A DNA stretch of 22,637 bases, from positions 1 to 22,637 of the forward strand of contig JAIVHQ010000211.1 of NCBI GenBank assembly GCA_020200995.1, written 5' to 3'. Position 1 is the stretch's first letter; each line of letters opens with the position of its first letter. Positions 15,464-22,053 of the stretch are shown one piece after another. The notes below the pieces were generated by a model. It was not told the origin of the DNA. It ran no database searches and was given only the letters and a program-made list of their open reading frames with translations. The position numbers were made by a program, and so were the translations under genes. This DNA comes from Flavobacteriales bacterium. Lineage in GTDB: Bacteria; Bacteroidota; Bacteroidia; Flavobacteriales_D; Cryomorphaceae.

Positions 15464-16606
15464 CTAAGCATTGTGCCCGGCTTTGCGCGCTGCAAAGTAC
15501 CGGATGAGCTCGAGGCTCATATGCGTAAAGAGCAGGTTGGCGTTGGCATTTCGCTCCACCAGGTAGTGCCCTTCGCTCAGTACATCGTGTAACCTGCCGA
15601 TCTCACCGGCAGTGATGTACGGAGCAAATTTTGCCGCAAAGGCGGCTTCCTTCGCGTCGAAGAGGGCGTTCTCGCGCCCCGCAAATTCGTGAAGTACACT
15701 TCCGTGAATGTACTCCAACGCGTAGTCTATAAATTGTTGTTGGCCGTCTTTTCCCAATTTAGCGAAAGCATCGGCCAGTTTGAAAATTTCTGTAAAGCTC
15801 ACCTTGAAGCAGTGGCGCATCCAACCCACGAACATTTCGAGGTTGGCACTTCGCTGCTCGTCTTCGCCCATCAGGCGCCGGGCCTTGCTGTAGCTGCCCT
15901 CGGCGCGTGCCGCGTAGCTTTCCGCGTCGTTCCATGCTACCCCGTCGCGCACGGTGAGCGCTTCTGCAATTTCTCCTTCGCTCAGCGCGTCGCACCTCAC
16001 TTCCTGCACCCGCGAGAGGATGGTGGGGAGCAGGCCCTCCGTGCTGTTGCACACCAGGATGATGATGGTGCGGTCGGTGGGTTCTTCGAGGGTTTTGAGC
16101 AATTTGTTGGAAGCCGCGATGTTGAGCTTTTCGGGCATCCAAATCACCATGAACTTGTAGCCGCGCGAAAACGATTTCAGCGAAAGCGCCTTCACGATGT
16201 TGTTGGCCTCCTCAGCGGTGATGATGGATTTTTTTCCTCCTGCGAGCTGCAGCTCCCACTCTGCGAGGGTGAGGTAGGGGTTTTTCAACACCGTCTCCGC
16301 AAATTCACGTTGGTGGCGCTCGGTGGTCTCAATCTTGGGGCTCGACGATTTTACGAAAGGAAACGAAAAGTGCAAATCCGGATGGCTCAGCTTATCGAGC
16401 TGCTTGCATGCCGGACACTGTCCGCAGCGGTCGTCCTCGCCCGGGTTTTCACACAAAATGTAAGAAGCAAAGGCGAGTGCGAGGGGAAAATTACCGCCGC
16501 CCTCCGGTCCGTGAAACATAAGCGCATGGCTCACATGACCGTCGTTGACGGTCTTGATGAGCTGCTTTTTCTTCGGCCCGAGGCCTATGACGGAGTTAAA
16601 TTTCAC
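15464..16606 (-). CDS. holB: DNA polymerase III subunit delta'
   Basis: Clamp-loader subunit of the replicative polymerase. The 380-residue protein has an AAA+ fold with a P-loop-like SHALMFHGPEGGGNFPLALA lacking the lysine, as is usual for delta', which does not hydrolyse ATP. The zinc module has C52, C61, C64 and C67 (CGQCPACKQL). The sensor-type segment EEPTDRTIIILVCNS and the SRVQEVRCD stretch (SRC-like arginine finger region) follow. Translation starts at GTG 16604-16606, since no ATG precedes MKFNSVIGLGPKK. It heads the run holB-ricT-gldH-PBP1A-scoA and is divergent from pgk. Confidence 0.92.
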   Translation of the reverse strand: MKFNSVIGLGPKKKQLIKTVNDGHVSHALMFHGPEGGGNFPLALAFASYILCENPGEDDRCGQCPACKQLDKLSHPDLHFSFPFVKSSSPKIETTERHQREFAETVLKNPYLTLAEWELQLAGGKKSIITAEEANNIVKALSLKSFSRGYKFMVIWMPEKLNIAASNKLLKTLEEPTDRTIIILVCNSTEGLLPTILSRVQEVRCDALSEGEIAEALTVRDGVAWNDAESYAARAEGSYSKARRLMGEDEQRSANLEMFVGWMRHCFKVSFTEIFKLADAFAKLGKDGQQQFIDYALEYIHGSVLHEFAGRENALFDAKEAAFAAKFAPYITAGEIGRLHDVLSEGHYLVERNANANLLFTHMSLELIRYFAARKAGHNA

Positions 16607-16621
16607 TGCTTACTTAATGGA

Positions 16622-16629
16622 CAAAACTA
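16622..16629 (-). promoter_or_regulatory. Candidate -7 box of holB
   Basis: On the minus strand TAGTTTTG, an exact TAnnTTTG match, lies 15 bases before the GTG start of holB. A -33 box is not obvious. Confidence 0.45.
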
Positions 16630-16764
16630 CGAAAAAAGGGGCGACATCATTCGCCTTTCGAAGCGTCGCGTTTGCAGCGCCATTTCACGAAAAGAGGTTA
16701 AAAAATCGAGCCTCAACCGATACAAAAACAGGATGAAGCAACCCTGACATTTCCGCAATAATGC

Positions 16765-16772
16765 TACTTTTG
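16765..16772 (+). promoter_or_regulatory. Candidate -7 box of pgk
   Basis: TACTTTTG, an exact TAnnTTTG match, ends 24 bases before the pgk ATG at 16797. It also argues against the in-frame ATG at 16761, which lies upstream of this box and could not be on the transcript. Confidence 0.5.
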
Positions 16773-16796
16773 ACATCCGACAAAACCGGGAAAACC

Positions 16797-17990
16797 ATGA
16801 TACGATTTGACGATTACGATTTCAAAGGAAAAAAAGCCCTCATCCGCGTTGACTTCAACGTGCCGCTCAACGACAAGCGCGAAGTCACAGATGACAACCG
16901 GATTCGGGCGGCGGCGCCTACCATTTTGAAAATACTCAAAGACGGCGGCAGCGTGGTATTGATGTCGCACCTCGGGAGGCCCAAAGACGGCCCTGAAGAA
17001 AAGTATTCGCTCAAACATGTGATTCCCGTGTTGGAAAAGCACCTTAACGGCACTTCCGTAAAATTCGTTGACGACTGTGTAAACGACGATGCGCGCAAAG
17101 CATCATCTCAACTCAAAGCGGGCGAAGTGCTGCTCCTGGAAAACCTGCGTTTTTACAAAGAAGAAACCGCCGGCGACGAATTTTTTGCCGGGCAGCTGGC
17201 CGAGCATGGCGATTGCTATGTGAACGACGCCTTCGGCACAGCCCACCGGGCCCACGCCTCGACCACGGTGGTGGCCAACTTCTTTCCCAAAGACAAAATG
17301 TTCGGCTACCTCATCGAAGGTGAGATCGAAAGCATCGACAAGGTGCTGCACAGCAAGGAAAAGCCCGTGCTGGCCATCATCGGCGGCGCCAAAGTGAGCA
17401 GCAAGATTACCATCCTGGAAAGCCTGCTGCCTAATGTGGACCACCTCATCATCGGCGGAGGAATGGCCTACACTTTCGTAAAAGCCAAGGGCGGAACCAT
17501 CGGCAACTCACTGGTGGAAGACGACTACCTTGAGACGGCACTCAGCCTGCTGAAAAAAGCGGAAGCCAAAGGGGTGCAAATTCACCTGCCCTCAGACACC
17601 CGCATCGCCGACGACTTTCGCGAAGATGCCAGCACCGACGTGTGCCCGACCAATGCCATTCCCGACGGCTGGATGGGCCTCGACATCGGCCCCGATACGA
17701 TCACCGCTTTCGTGGAGCTGATCACCAAATGCAAAATCATCCTCTGGAATGGCCCGATGGGCGTGTTTGAAATGGACGCTTTCGCAAAAGGGACCATCGA
17801 TGTGGCCAACGCCCTGGTCACAGCCACTGAAAAAGGCGCCTTCACCCTCGTGGGCGGCGGCGATTCAGTAGCCGCGGTAAACAAGTACAAACTCGCCGAC
17901 AAGGTAAGCTATGTATCCACCGGCGGGGGCGCGATGTTGGAGTATTTGGAGGGGATTGAATTGCCAGGGATTGCCGCCATCCGCGGTTAA
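16797..17990 (+). CDS. pgk: Phosphoglycerate kinase
   Basis: Glycolytic enzyme transferring phosphate from 1,3-bisphosphoglycerate to ADP. The 397 residues from ATG 16797 (MIRFDDYDFKGKKALIRVDF) are the normal length. Visible are the signature RVDFNVPLND, the substrate-binding SHLGRPKDG, VNDAFGTAHRAHAST, the nucleotide-binding GGAKVSSKI, the NGPMGVFE segment, and VGGGDSVAA near the C-terminus. A 12-codon extension to ATG 16761 is rejected because the promoter box lies inside it. The gene is monocistronic as far as can be seen and divergent from holB. Its TAA (17988-17990) lies directly at the start of a repeat-bearing intergenic stretch. Confidence 0.97.
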   Translation: MIRFDDYDFKGKKALIRVDFNVPLNDKREVTDDNRIRAAAPTILKILKDGGSVVLMSHLGRPKDGPEEKYSLKHVIPVLEKHLNGTSVKFVDDCVNDDARKASSQLKAGEVLLLENLRFYKEETAGDEFFAGQLAEHGDCYVNDAFGTAHRAHASTTVVANFFPKDKMFGYLIEGEIESIDKVLHSKEKPVLAIIGGAKVSSKITILESLLPNVDHLIIGGGMAYTFVKAKGGTIGNSLVEDDYLETALSLLKKAEAKGVQIHLPSDTRIADDFREDASTDVCPTNAIPDGWMGLDIGPDTITAFVELITKCKIILWNGPMGVFEMDAFAKGTIDVANALVTATEKGAFTLVGGGDSVAAVNKYKLADKVSYVSTGGGAMLEYLEGIELPGIAAIRG

Positions 17991-18199
17991 AGCGGGGGTG
18001 AACGAAAAGTCCATTCTTATAACTGCGGTCATGCCTGCGGCTTGATCTAAGGACTTGATTCGAAGACTTAACCCAAGGACTTAGTCCGTGGACTTGGACC
18101 TCATTCTGCCTTACACCATAACCTCGATCATGCCACAGGCTTGGTTTAAAACCTGGCATGGTGAAGGTTTGGCCCCGCCAAAGCGGGTGAAAGAAAAGT
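17989..18199. repeat. Intergenic stretch framed by imperfect 20-22 bp direct repeats
   Basis: The run AAAGCGGGGGTGAACGAAAAG (17989-18009, overlapping the pgk stop) recurs as AAAGCGGGTGAAAGAAAAG (18181-18198 region), about 190 bases later. Within it a motif near TCATGCC…GGCTTG occurs twice (18030-18044 and 18129-18143), and CATGCC…AGG with CCTGGCATG (18130-18160) can fold as an imperfect hairpin. CCCGC-CAAA-GCGGG at 18174-18187 forms a small stem with no T run. No ORF of note is contained. It may be a copy of a dispersed repeat. Confidence 0.5.
18038..18102 (+). repeat. Five degenerate 13-bp tandem units
   Basis: CTT-containing units recur with an exact 13-base period: CGGCTTGATCTAA, GGACTTGATTCGA, AGACTTAACCCAA, GGACTTAGTCCGT, GGACTTGGACCTC. 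The GGACTT core starts at 18051, 18077 and 18090, with AGACTT at 18064 and GGCTT at 18039-18043. The units are 13 bp without spacers, so this is not a CRISPR array. Confidence 0.7.
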
Positions 18200-18303
18200 G
18201 ATCGGCTTGATTGTTCCTAATGCGCATGCAGCATTTTTTTTCAAAAATATTCGGGAGCAGACACCCTTCTCATAAACACATTACCGCAAAATCAATTTTA
18301 TTC

Positions 18304-18311
18304 TATATTTG
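18304..18311 (+). promoter_or_regulatory. Candidate -7 box of the secreted-protein gene
   Basis: TATATTTG, an exact TAnnTTTG match, lies 58 bases upstream of the ATG at 18370 and leaves a leader of roughly 50 bases. No clear -33 partner. Confidence 0.45.
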
Positions 18312-18369
18312 CCTTCCTGGACAGCAATGTCCGCTAAATCATCAACATAACACCATTACACCATACAAT

Positions 18370-19941
18370 ATGAAAAAAGCACTCGCTACCGCTCTTCTCC
18401 TTGGAATGGCCGTCATCGGCTACGGACAAAAGGCCTCGGATAAAGCACAAATTACCTACGGCGAAAATTTCAAGGCGGCCAAAAGACTGAACTTCTATCA
18501 GATGATGGGCGAACAAGACGGAAAGATGTACGGGCTGTTTATGAAAGCCGGTATGCGAGGGGCGAGCTATTCCATAGGCCGGGTCAATGCTTCTCTCGAA
18601 ATGGAAGCCCTTGAAGAGGTACCCTTTTCCGTAAAGGGAGAGGATGGCACATTTGCAGGATACGTGATGTTTGCAGGAAAGATGTACCTGTTCACAAGCA
18701 TTGCCATCAAGAGGTCAAACGAAAATGATGTATACGCGCAGGCCCTCAACCTCAAATCACTCAAGCCCGAAGGACCGGTGACAAAGGTGGGAACCCTCGA
18801 ATATAAAACCGCGATGGACATGATGACTGCGAGGGTGCAGTTTGCCATTTCCGATGACGGGTCAAAGCTGGTGATTTACAATCAAAAACTCCCGAGTAAA
18901 AGTGAGAAAGCAACTTTGGAAGTTCAGGTCTACAACACCGACATGCAACAGCTCTGGCAAAAAGAAATTAGCCTCCCTTACGAGAGCGATCTTTTTCGAC
19001 TGGAAAATGTGGTGCTCGACAACAGCGGCGATGCATACGTACTCGGAAAAGTGCTGGCCAGTGCAAAAGAAGCCAACAAACTGGATCCGGAAGGGCGCTA
19101 TATGATATTGGCATACGATGCGAAAGGCGAGGCCATCGGAGAGTTTCAAGCGGATTTTGAAGACAAATACATCAGCTCAATGATCGTAAAGACAGACGAT
19201 CCCGATCACCTGTTCTGTGCGGGATTTTACAGAGGCGGCGAAAAAGCAGGGACTTCAGGAACAATTGTGGCAAAAATCAACCGCACCACAAAAGAAGTTC
19301 AAACGCTCGGCGTCGAAGAGTTTTCTTTGGATTTTATCACGCAAGACCTTCCGCAGGCACAGGCCAAAAAGGCAAAAAAACAAGCCGATAAGGGCAAAGT
19401 AGTGGGCCTTCGCGGAGTGAAGACACGCGAATTGATTCAACGAGAAGACGGGGGCTTTCTCCTGATCGGAGAGCAGGAATGGACGGAGTCAATCATGACC
19501 ATCATTCAGGGTCAGCAATACCCCGGAATAGCCTTTTATTTTATGGACATCCCTGTGGTGAGCATCAGCCCCGAAGGCAATGTGGAGTGGGCAACCAAAA
19601 TTCCGAAGCACCAACGAAGCGAGAACGACTTTGGCCAGTTCTCAGGATACGGCATGCTTGCCAAAAAAGACAAGCTCTACTTTATCTTCAACGACAACCC
19701 GAAAAACCTGCCCTTCAGTAGCGACAACAAACTGAAAGAAATGACTCCCGGTGACGCGGCCCTCGCAATTGCAGTAATCGATGCCAAAGGCAATATAAAG
19801 CGCGAAAGCCTCCTCGGGTCAAAGGCCGGAGAAGTCGTGGCACGTCCGAATACAAGCTTTGATATCAACGACAGCGAGCTTGTATTTTTCGGCAGCAAAG
19901 GCAAAGACAATTCATTCATCAAGATGACTGTCGCGGATTGA
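18370..19941 (+). CDS. Secreted protein of unknown function
   Basis: A 523-residue protein I cannot assign to a named family. The start at ATG 18370 gives a clear signal peptide (MKKALATALLLGMAVIGYGQ, likely cut near residue 19-20); the open frame continues upstream to 18211, but that part lacks signal character and contains the promoter box. The mature protein has repeated short beta-like segments of the type Y-hydrophobic-G…D-N…(MYLFTS, YVLGKV, LFCAGFYRGG, FLLIGEQEW, LYFIFNDNP, ELVFFGSKG), which suggests a beta-propeller. A Lys/Ala-rich loop lies around residues 330-342. There is no C-terminal type IX secretion signal that I can recognise and no catalytic motif. It is likely periplasmic or exported. 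Confidence 0.8.
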   Translation: MKKALATALLLGMAVIGYGQKASDKAQITYGENFKAAKRLNFYQMMGEQDGKMYGLFMKAGMRGASYSIGRVNASLEMEALEEVPFSVKGEDGTFAGYVMFAGKMYLFTSIAIKRSNENDVYAQALNLKSLKPEGPVTKVGTLEYKTAMDMMTARVQFAISDDGSKLVIYNQKLPSKSEKATLEVQVYNTDMQQLWQKEISLPYESDLFRLENVVLDNSGDAYVLGKVLASAKEANKLDPEGRYMILAYDAKGEAIGEFQADFEDKYISSMIVKTDDPDHLFCAGFYRGGEKAGTSGTIVAKINRTTKEVQTLGVEEFSLDFITQDLPQAQAKKAKKQADKGKVVGLRGVKTRELIQREDGGFLLIGEQEWTESIMTIIQGQQYPGIAFYFMDIPVVSISPEGNVEWATKIPKHQRSENDFGQFSGYGMLAKKDKLYFIFNDNPKNLPFSSDNKLKEMTPGDAALAIAVIDAKGNIKRESLLGSKAGEVVARPNTSFDINDSELVFFGSKGKDNSFIKMTVAD

Positions 19942-19966
19942 TCTATTCGGGGAATGTTGTCCGAAA

Positions 19967-20004
19967 GCCGAAATTTCGGCCGGCGCACTCGGTATGATGC
20001 CGAG
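19967..20004. repeat. Two adjacent inverted repeats after the secreted-protein gene
   Basis: GCCGAAATTTCGGC (19967-19980) is a perfect 14-bp palindrome, followed by CTCGG-TATGATG-CCGAG (19988-20004). They could act as transcript-end structures, but no T run follows. The rest of the 181-bp gap to 20123 shows nothing else I can name. Confidence 0.4.
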
Positions 20005-20122
20005 CGCTGATCGCGTAGATTTCAGAAGACATTTTTCCGGGTGCTAAAACTCATCCTTATTAAAAAATATTAGTTGAAAATCCGGATGTTTTGTTGATCT
20101 TTCACTGCTCAAAAAACTTCAA

Positions 20123-20521
20123 GTGAAAAAATTCCTATGGATTGCCGGTATCGTACTTCTCATTGCGCTCAGCATTTTCATCTGGTGGCGCTACTTCTTC
20201 GTGTTTAGTGAAGGAGTAAAATCAGGCGACCTCAACTATTTCGAAAAGAAAGGGACCATCTGGAAAACCTATGAGGGACGCATTGTGCAAGCGGGCTTTC
20301 AGAGCCCCACCGCCGGATCATTGCAGAGCAATGAATTCAGGTTTAGTGTGATCGATGAAGCTGTTGCTGACGAACTCGAAAGGGCAGGCGGCCGGTTTGT
20401 GGAACTGCGCTACATGGAATACATCCGACCCGTACCCTGGCGCGGCGCTTCGGAGTACATTGTAACCGAGGTCCTCGAGATAGATAAACCGCAGCGGGAC
20501 AAAAACATGCCCGTCCGTTGA
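20123..20521 (+). CDS. Small membrane-anchored conserved protein
   Basis: A 132-residue protein with a hydrophobic segment at residues 4-22 (FLWIAGIVLLIALSIFIWW), which serves as an N-terminal anchor, followed by a soluble domain containing FSEGVKSGDLNYFEKKG and TYEGRIVQAGF. Proteins of this pattern occur widely in Bacteroidota and are sometimes labelled 6-phosphogluconate dehydrogenase; that label is not supported, since there is no NADP-binding motif and the size is wrong. The start is GTG 20123-20125 (GTGAAAAAATTC), with no better ATG. Function is unknown. Confidence 0.75.
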   Translation: MKKFLWIAGIVLLIALSIFIWWRYFFVFSEGVKSGDLNYFEKKGTIWKTYEGRIVQAGFQSPTAGSLQSNEFRFSVIDEAVADELERAGGRFVELRYMEYIRPVPWRGASEYIVTEVLEIDKPQRDKNMPVR

Positions 20522-20592
20522 CCCGGAGATTAACAAACTACTTCAAGTCGTGACTCTTTAAAAGTGTGCCAATCGTAATTGCACTGCCCTTC

Positions 20593-21189
20593 TCACGACA
20601 AGCTAAACGCCAACAGCGCCTTCACATCACCCGCATCCGCTTTGCGCAAGGCCTCTCGATATGCCTTCCGCAGCTCTTCCGGTGATAAGTCGGCATTTCG
20701 GCCCCAAGTAAAGGGACGTGCACCTGTAAGCGCCCTTCCCAGCAGGTCTGCCGCCAGCCGCGAGTGCCGACCATTACCCGTTTCAAAGCACTGAATCGCC
20801 ACCAGCCTTCGCATGAAGCGCACGGCAATTTCGAGTGGCGGATGTGTCTCCTCCCTCACCATGCGGCGCATGTCGTCAGTGAGCTTTTGTACCTCCACCG
20901 GTACCCAAACGCCCTTCACGCTGTCGTTTATTTCCAGCTCGCGAAAGCGCCCCGCGCTTTTCCACACCTTGCCAAACATCTCGCGGTGCAGGCGCCGCAG
21001 AAAATCGGTCGTCAGCACTTGGTCGGCGGAAAACGATTTTCGCAGCAGCCAGATTTCCGCGTCCAGTATATTGGATGATTCCAAAGCGTCCAGTTCCGAC
21101 CTATTCCGGACAAACGAGGGTTTTAACCCCGCACGTTCTTCGTCCGTCAGGAGCAACTCCGCCTTTCCGCTTTTCTTCTTCAGTCCCAT
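20593..21189 (-). CDS. Fic-domain protein, 'mobile mystery protein B' type, catalytic His absent
   Basis: A 198-residue protein of the Fic/DOC fold, matching the small family called mobile mystery protein B. Fic enzymes transfer AMP or other groups to target proteins, using the histidine of HxFx(D/E)GNGRxxR. Here the motif reads QCFETGNGRHSR: the catalytic His is Gln (codon CAG) and the acidic metal-binding position is Thr, while the GNGR anion loop is kept. AMP transfer is therefore doubtful. The helix pattern before it (LTTDFLRRLHREMFGKVWKSAG, read in two pieces) is typical of the family. ATG 21187-21189 overlaps the end of the partner gene by 10 bases. The pair resembles a toxin-antitoxin arrangement, but this is inferred from form only. 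Confidence 0.85.
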   Translation of the reverse strand: MGLKKKSGKAELLLTDEERAGLKPSFVRNRSELDALESSNILDAEIWLLRKSFSADQVLTTDFLRRLHREMFGKVWKSAGRFRELEINDSVKGVWVPVEVQKLTDDMRRMVREETHPPLEIAVRFMRRLVAIQCFETGNGRHSRLAADLLGRALTGARPFTWGRNADLSPEELRKAYREALRKADAGDVKALLAFSLS

Positions 21190-21641
21190 AGTCCGCGGTT
21201 CATTTCCTGTTTGAGGGTTTGGGCCAGCGTTTTTGCCTTTCGGCGAAATTCTTTTCCGCCGTGCGCTCGATCCTCCAATGCCACGTTGTGGGCCGTTCGT
21301 TCAATCAGCTCTTCGGCCAAAGCCCGGGCCCGCGCATCAACCGTTTTCTCAAAACTCCCGGCATCGGGCACAAAACCGTACACCAGCTTCATGTCCATCG
21401 CAGCCGCCACTTCACGAAGCGCATGGATCGTGATGCTTCCCGAGGCCTCCCGACCCTCGAGGTCGCGGGCGCCCTGGGCGGTCATCCCCAACTTCCGACC
21501 CAACTGCTCCAGGGTCATGTTCAGCGATTTTCTGATCGACGCAATCCATCCCCCCGGCGGCCGACTATCTGATTTGATTTTGTAATACGGCGCCTTCTGC
21601 TTGTCCAAAAGCCGCACTGTTTCGAGTTTGTTATCATTCAT
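21180..21641 (-). CDS. XRE-type HTH regulator, 'mobile mystery protein A' type
   Basis: A 153-residue protein whose middle carries a helix-turn-helix (SLNMTLEQLGRKLGMTAQGA then RDLEGREASGSITIHALREV), preceded by the family-typical RPPGGWIASIRK and followed by AAAMDMKLVYGFVP. This is the A partner of the mobile mystery pair and is always found with the Fic-type B protein. It probably represses its own promoter and may neutralise the partner. The start ATG 21639-21641 lies downstream of a leader that holds two short inverted repeats. The 3' end overlaps the B gene by 10 bases, so the two are translated together. Confidence 0.87.
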   Translation of the reverse strand: MNDNKLETVRLLDKQKAPYYKIKSDSRPPGGWIASIRKSLNMTLEQLGRKLGMTAQGARDLEGREASGSITIHALREVAAAMDMKLVYGFVPDAGSFEKTVDARARALAEELIERTAHNVALEDRAHGGKEFRRKAKTLAQTLKQEMNRGLWD

Positions 21642-21657
21642 GAGCTGTGTCGTTTTT

Positions 21658-21715
21658 TGATCCCCGATCAGAATTCAATGCGCAAGCGCATCAGAGAATC
21701 AACTGCATAAAAGTA
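21658..21715 (-). promoter_or_regulatory. Candidate promoter and operators of the mobile mystery A/B operon
   Basis: On the minus strand TACTTTTA (21708-21715) matches TAnnTTTG in all but the last base. Between it and the ATG lie two inverted repeats, TGCGC-AA-GCGCA (21679-21690) and TGATC-CCC-GATCA (21658-21670). They are suitable sites for autoregulation by the XRE protein; this is inference. Confidence 0.3.
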
Positions 21716-21826
21716 TGTATATATCTTTACTTTTTAAGAAATAAAGCAGTGTTTAACTTTGTTTAAACAGACTGCTTACTGTCCGAATAGGTGATTGGGC
21801 GGGCCGGAACTGTGGTATGGTGTCGT

Positions 21827-22013
21827 GAGATTCCGTTTCTGCATGCTCTCGATACACCGCGCGAAAATGCGCAGCACGCCCTGCCCGGAAGGCGAGGCAG
21901 AAAACTGGCGAAACCCTTAGATTGAATTCTCTATGGGTAAAAATAATCGTCACATCGAGTGCCGGAGCAAAGTGGAGGTGTATCGAGATGCTATTACTCG
22001 AGATTCCGTTTCT
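21827..22013. repeat. Intergenic repeat cluster between the mobile mystery operon and purF
   Basis: GAGATTCCGTTTCT occurs at 21827-21840 and again at 22000-22013. TCTCGATACACC (21847-21858) has its exact reverse complement GGTGTATCGAGA at 21977-21988. CTGCC…GGCAG around 21880-21900 adds a small stem. No credible gene lies in 21716-22053, and the direct and inverted copies look like degraded members of an intergenic repeat family. Confidence 0.55.
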
Positions 22014-22053
22014 ATACGAATGTCAGTCACGCTTCGCTGCACCCACAGCCAGA

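Noticed and set aside
15464..16606. Missing P-loop lysine in HolB as an anomaly
   Set aside because: Delta' subunits normally have a degenerate nucleotide site, so this is the family norm.
18038..18102. CRISPR array
   Set aside because: Units are 13 bp, degenerate and without spacers, and no cas genes are present.
18211..18369. Longer start of the secreted-protein gene at 18211
   Set aside because: The extension lacks signal character and contains an exact -7 promoter box; ATG 18370 opens directly on a signal peptide.
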